Shown here: in pieces, positions 1 through 6,507 of the stretch | Layout of the letters: the number at the start of each line of letters is the position of its first letter | How positions within the stretch are numbered: position 1 is the stretch's first letter | Source: Armatimonadota bacterium | Lineage (GTDB): Bacteria; Armatimonadota; Zipacnadia; Zipacnadales; UBA11051 | DNA: 9,564 nucleotides | Direction: 5' to 3' | Assembly (NCBI GenBank): GCA_003542955.1 | Contig: DPJP01000481.1 | Span: forward strand, 1-9,564 | The notes under the pieces: model-generated | Seen by the model: only the letters and a program-made list of their open reading frames with translations | Databases searched by the model: none | Told to the model about the DNA's origin: nothing | Program-made: the position numbers and the translations under genes

Positions 1-3000
1 GCCGTCGCCGTCGAGGTCGGCCACATCCATGTCGCGCATCTGGGCGTAGGGAGCGGTACTCACGCCGGGGCCGAACTGCGCGTTGTGCGTCGCGGCCCCG
101 TTGACGAACACCGTCACGCGGTTCCACACGCCGTTGATCTCGGAGACGACTTCCTTCACCCCGTCGCCGTCTATGTCGGTATGGAAGATGTGGTCGCGGC
201 TCATGGCCGCCCAGGCGCCGATGTAGGTGTAGCCATCCGGCACGCCATAGAAGCTGCGCCCCAACTCATTGCCCGTCTTCGAGTTGACGACGGCCAGGCG
301 CTCGGAGTCGGTCGGCTGGCGGGCGATCAGGAGGTTCTTCGAGCCGTCCGGGGCGTCAAGGAGCGCGAACCTGCGCCCGGGACCCCAGAAGATCGGCATG
401 CGCTTGACCAGTTGCCCATCGCCGTCGACGATCTCGAGCGTGCATGCACTGCCGATGAACGCCTGCTGCTTGCCGTCGATGAACTCGCCCGTCAGGAGCC
501 CATGAATGCCCTCATGCCCCGGCGCGGACTTGAACCAGTAGTTCTTGGCGGCGCGGAAGACCGCCGGGTCCATCTTCGAGGTGAACACCCACTTGCGCTG
601 TCCCTGCTCGTCGAAGGCGATGACCTGCTCATCGACGCAACCTGCCAGCATCAGCCTGTGCTCGGGCCACCAGCACAGCACGCGGATGCGGCCGTCGGCC
701 TGCATGGTCCGCAGCGTTTTCCCGGTGGCGTCGAGTACGTGGAGGGTCTCTCCGGCGGCGACGTAGGTCAGCGAGCCCTGCTCTGTCTGTACGATGACCA
801 TGTCGCCGACGCTTCCGTCGAGGTTGGCGGTGAAGGCGGACTGCAGCGGCTCGGCGTCGATTTGGGCCGCCGCGCGGGCATCGAGAATGCCCTGTGCCAT
901 CCTCTCCGCCCCGTCCTCGACCATCTTCGCGAGCGTCGAGGAGATGACCCTGCGGGCATTCTCCGGGAGGGTGGCGTTGGTGATCTCGTGGCGTCCCGCG
1001 GGCAGCGTGAACTCGTAGAGGCCCTCATCGTCGTTGGTGACACCGCGCAGGCCCCTGCCACCACAACGCATCTGGTGTGTGGCCAGCCCGGCGGAGAGGG
1101 CCATCCGGGTGGGCTCATCGGCGACGATGCACAGCCGCCCGGTGTCGAAGTCCCAGTCGACATCCACGGGCTTGTCGGCCTTGATGAGCCTGTAGCCGAG
1201 CCATGCGATGCTGTCGAGGCCGTGGGCGTAGAGGTGGTCCTCGGCGGCGATGACGAGTTCGCCTTTCACCTGGCGGTACTCGCCTGCAACGGCGATGGCG
1301 GGCCGGGGCAAGCGCAGGGCCGCGGCGGTGTCGGCGATCCGGTAGCAGCCGACCTCCCCGCCCGGCAGACCGGTGGACTGCCCGATGAGGGAGAAGATGT
1401 GCTTGCTTCCGCCCGCCTTGACGGGCCCGGTCCACTCGAGCGTGGTGAAGGGTCCGTCGTGGGCCTGCATCACATCACACGGGAGGATGTGGAAGCCGGC
1501 GGGCTGGGCGGTGCTCTGCTCGCCGACCGGCTCGATGCCGACGGCCGACAGGGCAATGTAGCACTGCTGCTTCGACTGCGCCCAGTTTGTGGCCACGAGC
1601 TTGAGCGTGTGCCTCCCCGCCGTGAGTGTGTGCCGGCCCAGGGGGACGCGTCGCAGGGTGGCGGCGCCGGCGTAGTGGTCGAACTCCTTGACCAGCACCT
1701 CGTCATCGAGCGCGATGTCGACGATGCCGCGGTCCACGTAGTTGAGCAACTCGACATAGACCTCCGCGGTCGTCTCCTGCTCGACATCGAACTCGATCTG
1801 CAGCCACCCGCCGAGCGCCCTCGCCCGGAGCAGCAGCACATCGAGGCTATCCAGGTGACCGACAGAGTTCTCCTCGGCGGGTTGACTGGTGTAGTTCGCG
1901 TTTAGGGCTCTGAGGCGCTTGACGCCCGGGCTGAATACCGCGGCGCGGTCTGAGTTCACGCGCAGGCTGTTGAGCTCGGGGTCCCACGCGCCGCCGACCG
2001 TCTCCCAGAGCGTCTGGACGGTCATGTTGTCGCTGTCAGTGCGGAAGGTGAAGTCATCCACGACCAGGGCATACCTGCCCGTGCGCTGGGCGAGTGTGCG
2101 CCGCCAGTTGCAGAAGGCGGCTCGGGGCACTTCGCCGACGCAGGCAGCGGTATCCCCGACGACATCGGCATGGCGCAGCGCGGCGTCGATGGCGACTGTC
2201 GGCTCGACCATACCGTCGGCGCGGGTGAGCACCTGGTTGCGGTAGCCCTTGAGCAGTGTTGCGCCTGCCAGGCGCAGCTCGAGGATCGCGAAGGCATGGT
2301 AGGGGTTGCGGGATTGGCCGTTGAAGCCGTCGGTGAGGATGAAGTCGCCGTTCTGATCCGTGGTCGTACGGAAGCTGCCGAAGTAGAACGACTCATCGAG
2401 GTCAAAGCCGTTGGCGCGCGACAGCCACGCGGGCTCCGGCAACGGGTGAATGTTCCACTGGCCAACCATGTCATCGGGCTCATGGGCGACGATGCTCTCC
2501 TCGGGCCAGTAGGACTGCCCGAGCCTGAAGGCGTCGGTGTCAGTCTGGCAGCGGCTCCGGTACTCGACCCACCTGCCGTCGCCGGTGAGATACGCTGCCT
2601 TGTTCAGATAGCCCATCGAGCAGGAGTTCAGCGACCAGTCGGGCACGCGGCCGGAGGCGAGTATCTCCTGCCCCTTGAGCAGCTCCGGCAGCACACCGTT
2701 CTTGAGCGGCACGCGGTCGCCGGTGAGCGTCATGTAGGTGAGGATGGGCGCGGTGCCGGTGGCGTACCAGTAGAGGTTATCGGCCTCCCCGACGACCCAC
2801 GAGTGCCGGTGCAGAGATGCGAAACCCAGCTCTCCGCCACGCACGCACTGCTCCCAGATGGCGTTGGGGTAGTACCAGTTGAAGTAGCGCCCCAGGCAGT
2901 AGAGCGATACCGCCGACCACTGTCCGTGGCGCGAACTCACCTGCGCCGGAGGCTGGGTGAGCGTGTAGACGCCTTCGTTCTTGCGGTGGTCGAGTTGCCG

Positions 3001-4422
3001 GGCGAAGGCATTGGTGATGCGGAGGCGCTCTTCATCGCTGAAGACGGGGCTCTCCTCGATGAGGTCCCAGAACAGAATCATCATGTGCGAGTTGTAGTGG
3101 TAGGTGCCGGCGAGGGGGTCATCCTTGTTCTCTATGCGCTCGCCGTCGATCTCGGTGATCTGCTTGAGGGCCTCGGCATCCGGGAAGGCCAGCCGCACCA
3201 TCTCGCGGGCGTGCTGCTCGCGCCCGGTCATGTAGTACATGGCCATGTGCTTGCTGATCGAGTTCCAGCCGAAGTAGCCGGTGTCGCGGTACATGTCGGA
3301 GGCTTCCCAGATCTTCATCTCGCGCACATCGTCGGTGGGATTGACACCCTCCGGGAGCTGTATCTCCATCAGTCGGCCGACAGCCAGGCTACCCTGCCCC
3401 CCACCGGCCTCCTTCAGCTTGCCGATCAGCACATCGGTCGCGGCGGCGACGCCGGCGTCGTCGCTGCCACCGGCGAAGAGCACGTTGATGCCCTCCGCCC
3501 GCATGTTATGCAGGCTGCGGACCACAGAGCCGCCGGGGCCGGGGTACTTGAGGTCGAGCAGGCACAGGTACTGGTTGTACAGCTGCTCGATGAAGCGGTT
3601 CGTGGAGCGGTTGCCGAGTGCGATCAGATTGCCCTCCGGCCGCGTGCCGCCGAAGGCGAACTCGTCGGTGACGATCGGCACGTCCGCGCCGGTGATCGCC
3701 CTGACTGCCGCCTGGAGCTTCTCTGCATCCGCGGTGTAGCGGCCGGTCGCGGGGGCGACGATGCAGGCAGCCGGGCGCCCATTTTCGACGATGGCAGTGT
3801 CGAGGAGGAGGTCCTTGAGGGTGTCATACTGGGGCGGCACAAGCTCGGCGGGGCCGGGGGGCGGCGGCTCGACGCCTGATACCAGCTTCACATTGTCCAC
3901 CATCACTTTCGGTGTGGGATGTGCATGTGTGTACAGGTAGATGACCGCATCGGTGGTGCCCTCCGGCGCAAGGGCCTTGACGGCGAGTTGGCGGTAGCCG
4001 CCATATTCCGCGGGTTCAAGGTCGAGCTGCCACATCCTGTTGGAGGGCAGAAAGCGGAACTGCATATACGCGCCGAAGGTGGATGTGTCGTCCACGGCGC
4101 GGACCATGACGCTCGCCTGGTAGGCCTCACCTGCCGTCGCGGGCACCTGCTGGACGATGCCGATCTCGCCGGTGGCGCTGCCGTCGGAGATGACCAGCGC
4201 CGAAGCCCCGTCGGCTGCGACCGCTCCATCGGTCACAACGCCGATAGTGCGGAGTTCATCTCGCCCGCCGTAGAGGCTCCAGCCTGTCGGGATGCCGTTG
4301 TCGCCGAGCCCCTCCTCGAAGGAACCGTTCTGGAGGAGGTTGCCGGAAACCTCGGCGAGGGCGGGGAGGCAGATGAGGATGGACAGGGCGATGGTCAGTA
4401 CTGCGGGTCTGGTTGTTGCCAT
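1..4422 (-). CDS. Giant secreted multidomain carbohydrate-active protein, heparinase-like (3' end beyond window)
   Basis: I translated the minus strand from the ATG at 4422-4420 to the window edge: 1474 codons with no stop. Residues 1-23 are a signal peptide ending ALA. Residues 28-181 look like a CBM4/9-type domain (start NLLQNGSFEEG, end VDNVKLV), followed by a proline linker at 186-191. Residues 195-340 resemble the N-terminal domain that precedes alpha-glucuronidase/GH20-type barrels (ITGADVPIV, LFAGGSDDAG). Residues 365-620 are rich in aromatic and His residues (YHYNSH 441-446, RHGQW 498-502, GEADNLYWY 545-553), as in alpha/alpha-toroid polysaccharide lyases. Residues 640-830 look like the following beta-sandwich (RYALVVDDF). 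Residues 855-975 are a second CBM-like module. From about 1195 there are propeller/FG-GAP repeats with DxDGDG calcium loops at 1416-1421 and 1469-1474, the last cut by the edge. The start is supported by GAGGAG eight bases upstream. Role inferred: extracellular polysaccharide lyase or hydrolase. Family and catalytic residues are uncertain; export is well supported. Confidence 0.85.
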   Translation of the reverse strand, partial: MATTRPAVLTIALSILICLPALAEVSGNLLQNGSFEEGLGDNGIPTGWSLYGGRDELRTIGVVTDGAVAADGASALVISDGSATGEIGIVQQVPATAGEAYQASVMVRAVDDTSTFGAYMQFRFLPSNRMWQLDLEPAEYGGYRQLAVKALAPEGTTDAVIYLYTHAHPTPKVMVDNVKLVSGVEPPPPGPAELVPPQYDTLKDLLLDTAIVENGRPAACIVAPATGRYTADAEKLQAAVRAITGADVPIVTDEFAFGGTRPEGNLIALGNRSTNRFIEQLYNQYLCLLDLKYPGPGGSVVRSLHNMRAEGINVLFAGGSDDAGVAAATDVLIGKLKEAGGGQGSLAVGRLMEIQLPEGVNPTDDVREMKIWEASDMYRDTGYFGWNSISKHMAMYYMTGREQHAREMVRLAFPDAEALKQITEIDGERIENKDDPLAGTYHYNSHMMILFWDLIEESPVFSDEERLRITNAFARQLDHRKNEGVYTLTQPPAQVSSRHGQWSAVSLYCLGRYFNWYYPNAIWEQCVRGGELGFASLHRHSWVVGEADNLYWYATGTAPILTYMTLTGDRVPLKNGVLPELLKGQEILASGRVPDWSLNSCSMGYLNKAAYLTGDGRWVEYRSRCQTDTDAFRLGQSYWPEESIVAHEPDDMVGQWNIHPLPEPAWLSRANGFDLDESFYFGSFRTTTDQNGDFILTDGFNGQSRNPYHAFAILELRLAGATLLKGYRNQVLTRADGMVEPTVAIDAALRHADVVGDTAACVGEVPRAAFCNWRRTLAQRTGRYALVVDDFTFRTDSDNMTVQTLWETVGGAWDPELNSLRVNSDRAAVFSPGVKRLRALNANYTSQPAEENSVGHLDSLDVLLLRARALGGWLQIEFDVEQETTAEVYVELLNYVDRGIVDIALDDEVLVKEFDHYAGAATLRRVPLGRHTLTAGRHTLKLVATNWAQSKQQCYIALSAVGIEPVGEQSTAQPAGFHILPCDVMQAHDGPFTTLEWTGPVKAGGSKHIFSLIGQSTGLPGGEVGCYRIADTAAALRLPRPAIAVAGEYRQVKGELVIAAEDHLYAHGLDSIAWLGYRLIKADKPVDVDWDFDTGRLCIVADEPTRMALSAGLATHQMRCGGRGLRGVTNDDEGLYEFTLPAGRHEITNATLPENARRVISSTLAKMVEDGAERMAQGILDARAAAQIDAEPLQSAFTANLDGSVGDMVIVQTEQGSLTYVAAGETLHVLDATGKTLRTMQADGRIRVLCWWPEHRLMLAGCVDEQVIAFDEQGQRKWVFTSKMDPAVFRAAKNYWFKSAPGHEGIHGLLTGEFIDGKQQAFIGSACTLEIVDGDGQLVKRMPIFWGPGRRFALLDAPDGSKNLLIARQPTDSERLAVVNSKTGNELGRSFYGVPDGYTYIGAWAAMSRDHIFHTDIDGDGVKEVVSEINGVWNRVTVFVNGAATHNAQFGPGVSTAPYAQMRDMDVADLDGDG

Positions 4423-4430
4423 TGTGATAT

Positions 4431-4436
4431 CTCCTC
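4431..4436 (-). promoter_or_regulatory. Ribosome binding site of the giant secreted protein gene
   Basis: On the minus strand GAGGAG lies eight bases before the ATG at 4422-4420. It fixes the start, and that start gives a clean signal peptide (MATTRPAVLTIALS...ALA). Sequence observation; function inferred from consensus. Confidence 0.75.
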
Positions 4437-4510
4437 AGGTCACTGTCGGTGTGGCAGGGGAGGGGATGCGCGCCGTTTGGCCTCACCCCCCTGCCCCCCT
4501 CTCCCTGTTT

Positions 4511-4525
4511 CCCCGCTTCGCGGGG
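4511..4525. repeat. Short GC hairpin with 3-nt loop
   Basis: CCCCGC, TTC, GCGGGG forms a 6-bp all-GC stem just inside the left outer arm of the nested repeat. It would cap the left sub-structure if the arms fold locally. No T-run follows on either strand, so it does not look like a standard intrinsic terminator. Confidence 0.6.
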
Positions 4526-4607
4526 CGGGAGGAGGGGGGAGAACAGCAAACACCGTCGCGGCGTTGGCGAGACGCAGTGTTGTTGGCCGTTCTCCCCCCT
4601 CGTCCCG

Positions 4608-4648
4608 CCGGTCTGTTCCGTCTCGTCGTGTGAGACGGAACAGACCGG
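4608..4648. repeat. Perfect 17-bp inverted repeat with 7-nt loop
   Basis: CCGGTCTGTTCCGTCTC (4608-4624) is followed by GTCGTGT and then by its exact complement at 4632-4648. A stem this long and unbroken would form a stable hairpin in RNA from either strand. It lies 45 bases past the stop of the LamG-propeller gene and about 190 bases before the giant gene's ATG. No U-tract follows on the minus-strand transcript (the next bases are CGGGACGAGG), so rho-independent termination is doubtful. RNA stabilisation, attenuation or a core motif of the surrounding repeat are alternatives. Confidence 0.75.
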
Positions 4649-4692
4649 GAACAGGGAGAGGGGGGCAGGGGGGGTGAGGCCGGGTTTGGCCC

Positions 4693-6348
4693 TCACCTCA
4701 GCCCGTCAATCTCCTCCGCGCTCAGCGCCCTGTTGTACAGCCGCACGTCGCTCATCGCGCCGTTGAAGTAGTCGTGCGCGCCGAAGCCGATGCGCAGCGG
4801 CTTGTCGGTGCTGATGTCGTAATCGGCCGGGTCGAAGGCCGTCGATGCCGCGACCTGCTCTCCGTTCAGATAGAGCCGCAAGACGGCCCCGTCGCGGACC
4901 GCCGCGACGTGCTGCCAGCCCGGCGGGAACTCATAGTCGTGTGTCGCGCTCTTGCCTGCTTCGAGTGAGTAGATATGCCCCGATGGCAGCGTCCCGGCGA
5001 AGAGCCTGCCGTCATAGACCGCCATCGACCAGACGCGCCGGTAGGGCACCTCGGGCGTGGTGTCGATCTGTCCCATGCTGGGCCAGTCGTTGAGGCCGTC
5101 GTAGCGGTAGACGGCGCCGAGCGGGAGCGTGCCGACGTACATTTTGCCGTTGTAGACGGCCATCCCCATGACTTCCTTCTCCTCGGCGCACCTGCCGACA
5201 TTGGTCCACTGGTCGCCGCCGTCGTAGCGGTGGACTGAGCCGTCGGGCCAGGTGCCGACGTACATCCGCCCCTCATGGATAGCGAAGGAGTAGGTCTGGG
5301 TGTTCTCCTGCTGCTTGCCGCAGAAGCGCCACTGCTCACCGCCGTCGTAGCGGTGGACGCCGGCGCTGCCGTTGCCGGAGACCCACAGCCCCCCGTTGTG
5401 CACGGCAAGTGACATCGAGCGCTGGTCGCCGGGTATGCCGCAGCAGGCCCACGTCTGATCACCATCCCACTTGAACACGCCCGGAACGTACATGGCAATG
5501 CCGTACAGCTCGTCGCGGTAGACGCAGAGGGCGTAGGTCGCCTTCGCCTCGGGGATGCTGCCGCAGTACGTCCATTGGCCGGGTCCGTCGTAACGGAGGA
5601 TGCGCCCGCCCGGCGTGGTGTTCTCCGCCGCGGGCAAGAGTGACCCCGTGGTGTTGTATGCGGCCGTGCCGACATAGAGCCTGTTGCGGTAGACGGCCAT
5701 CGCCATGATGGTGTTGGCGCCGTCGGGGCTGCCGAGGTCCTCCCAGTCGGCATCGCCCAGGTAGCGGTAGACGCGGCCCACCTGGTCGCCGTAGGGCTCG
5801 CAGGTGCCGACATAGAGGCTCCCGTTCCACACGGCCATTGATGCGCCCATGACCGACTCGCCGGGCCTGCCGCAGTCTGTCCACTCCGGGGCGAGTCTGG
5901 CGTTGTCGATGCCGAAATGGAGGTTGCGGTAGTTCGACTGGCTGGAGGTCATCCCGGCGTGGGTGATGATGCCGAGGTTGAGCCCGCGCCGTGCTGCCGC
6001 GTCGTACTTGCTCATGATATCGCCTATGACATCATCGAGCACTTCGTATGTCTTGACCCATGCCGCGATGGTGAAGTCGCCCGCGCCGAGGTTCAGCGAG
6101 GCACTGTGGGGCACCTCGATGTAGCCGTCGCGGCCGCCGAAGAGCGCGGCGCCTGGCCCGGCGCCGTCGCGCCCCGTGGCGTCGAGAGCGACGCCGTGGT
6201 TGATCCCGTGGTTTGCGTTGCCGGAATAGTCGTTACAGTCGCCGGCCAGCTTCCAGTGGCCGACCAGGCCGTCGCTTGCGGGTGTCACTTGAGCCACTCC
6301 CATCAGAATGATGGTGACCGATAGTCGAATCATCTGGTATGCCGACAT
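4693..6348 (-). CDS. Secreted LamG-domain protein with an inserted seven-repeat beta-propeller
   Basis: A 551-residue protein from the ATG at 6348. Residues 1-24 are a signal peptide (MIRLSVTIILMGVAQVTPA). Residues 27-152 are the first half of a LamG/concanavalin-like jelly roll (GLVGHWKL, DYSGNANHG, YIEVPHSASLNLG, FTIAAWVK, LHFGIDNARL). The second half is at 466-551 (WQHVAAVRDGAVLRLYLNGE, LRIGFG, SDVRLYNRALSAEEID). Between them, residues 153-465 hold seven repeats of the type MAVYNGKLYVGT...VYRYDG...WxxxG, as in Kelch-like propellers. Known LamG_3-type domains run uninterrupted for about 150-200 residues, so this looks like a domain inserted into a loop. Role inferred: extracellular glycan or surface binding; no catalytic motif was seen. 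A longer frame opens at 6396, but GGGGAGG eight bases before 6348 and the signal peptide favour this start. Nested-repeat DNA follows 11 bases after the TGA. Confidence 0.9.
   Translation of the reverse strand: MSAYQMIRLSVTIILMGVAQVTPASDGLVGHWKLAGDCNDYSGNANHGINHGVALDATGRDGAGPGAALFGGRDGYIEVPHSASLNLGAGDFTIAAWVKTYEVLDDVIGDIMSKYDAAARRGLNLGIITHAGMTSSQSNYRNLHFGIDNARLAPEWTDCGRPGESVMGASMAVWNGSLYVGTCEPYGDQVGRVYRYLGDADWEDLGSPDGANTIMAMAVYRNRLYVGTAAYNTTGSLLPAAENTTPGGRILRYDGPGQWTYCGSIPEAKATYALCVYRDELYGIAMYVPGVFKWDGDQTWACCGIPGDQRSMSLAVHNGGLWVSGNGSAGVHRYDGGEQWRFCGKQQENTQTYSFAIHEGRMYVGTWPDGSVHRYDGGDQWTNVGRCAEEKEVMGMAVYNGKMYVGTLPLGAVYRYDGLNDWPSMGQIDTTPEVPYRRVWSMAVYDGRLFAGTLPSGHIYSLEAGKSATHDYEFPPGWQHVAAVRDGAVLRLYLNGEQVAASTAFDPADYDISTDKPLRIGFGAHDYFNGAMSDVRLYNRALSAEEIDGLR
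4954..5892 (-). repeat. Seven tandem beta-propeller repeats inside the LamG gene
   Basis: In the protein (residues 153-465) seven core units begin at about residues 167, 215, 272, 312, 353, 394 and 439 (MGASMAV, MAMAV, YALCV, MSLAV, YSFAI, MGMAV, VWSMAV). Seven W-x-x-x-G strands lie at W156, W202, W259, W300, W340, W381 and W422. Units are about 40 residues, with insertions in the second. The repeats are visible in DNA too: the 20-mer CCGCCGTCGTAGCGGTGGAC occurs on the plus strand at 5216-5235 and 5339-5358, and a close variant lies at 5095-5112. Protein conservation is much stronger than DNA identity, so the duplication is mostly old. Confidence 0.85.
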
Positions 6349-6356
6349 CGACGCGA

Positions 6357-6363
6357 CCTCCCC
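6357..6363 (-). promoter_or_regulatory. Ribosome binding site deciding the start of the LamG-propeller gene
   Basis: GGGGAGG on the minus strand lies eight bases before the ATG at 6348-6346. This favours that codon over the in-frame ATG 16 codons upstream at 6396, whose extra residues (MTPARPPHPVNGEVAS) are not signal-like and overlap this site. Confidence 0.75.
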
Positions 6364-6492
6364 GTTGACCGGATGTGGCGGCCGAGCAGGTGTCAATTCG
6401 CGAGGGGGGGCGAGATAGCCTGCATCGGGCTGTAGGTGTGCGGTGGTGGAACCGCGAAGAAGGCAGTGCGTGCGGCAGTATCCCGAAAGGTC

Positions 6493-6498
6493 GGAGGG
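6493..6498 (+). promoter_or_regulatory. Ribosome binding site deciding the start of the lipoprotein gene
   Basis: GGAGGG ends nine bases before the ATG at 6508-6510. It directly abuts the alternative ATG at 6499, which is too close for normal initiation there, so 6508 is preferred. Confidence 0.65.
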
Positions 6499-6507
6499 AT
6501 GGGCGGT

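Larger units (their letters stand above)
4479..4681. repeat. 203-bp nested palindromic intergenic repeat (REP/MITE-like)
   Basis: This element fills most of the 270-bp gap between the two minus-strand genes. The outer arms, 4479-4513 and 4647-4681, are near-perfect inverted repeats: GGCCTCACCCCC... against ...GGGGGTGAGGCC, with one C/G-run length difference and divergence only at the inner end. The second-level arms, 4526-4544 and 4589-4607, match 18 of 19 bases (CGGGAGGAGGGGGGAGAAC and the complement of GTTCTCCCCCCTCGTCCCG). Two small hairpins sit inside (4511-4525 and 4608-4648). There is no transposase ORF. The outer arm recurs at 9543-9564 after another stop codon. Polypyrimidine arms of this CCTCACCCC...CCTCTCCC kind occur as dispersed palindromes in several GC-rich genomes; that comparison is from memory. 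It could be a mobilised non-autonomous element, a bidirectional transcript-end structure, or both. Confidence 0.8.
6349..6507. other. Divergent intergenic region
   Basis: These 159 bases separate the minus-strand LamG gene from the plus-strand lipoprotein gene, so promoters for both should lie here. TTGACA on the minus strand (6396-6391) matches a -35 box, but no -10-like hexamer follows at 16-18 bases. A weak 5-bp inverted repeat, GCGGT/ACCGC, sits at 6440-6444 and 6451-6455. I see no convincing promoter or operator. The ATG at 6436 is in frame with the lipoprotein but has no ribosome binding site or leader-like residues. Confidence 0.5.

Noticed and set aside
85..1905. Plus-strand 606-codon open frame
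   Set aside because: It is exactly antisense and in codon register with the giant minus-strand gene, whose translation shows a signal peptide, CBM-like and FG-GAP motifs. The plus-strand product has no recognisable domain, no leader and no ribosome binding site.
2170..3879. Plus-strand 569-codon open frame
   Set aside because: Another antisense shadow of the same gene in the same register, with no domain-like sequence.
4479..4681. Insertion sequence or rho-independent terminator
   Set aside because: No transposase ORF or obvious target duplication is seen, and the hairpins lack a following T-run on either strand. It is annotated only as a palindromic repeat.
4256..4696. Minus-strand 146-codon frame across the nested repeat
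   Set aside because: It overlaps the signal peptide region of the giant gene in another frame and is mostly translated repeat (Pro/Gly/Arg-rich low complexity).
6349..6396. N-terminal extension of the LamG-propeller gene to the ATG at 6396
   Set aside because: The extra 16 residues are proline-rich, not signal-like, and would cover the good ribosome binding site at 6357-6363.
6391..6396. TTGACA on the minus strand as a sigma-70 -35 box for the LamG-propeller gene
   Set aside because: No -10-like hexamer is present 16-18 bases downstream (bases there read CATCCGG), so a promoter call is not supported.
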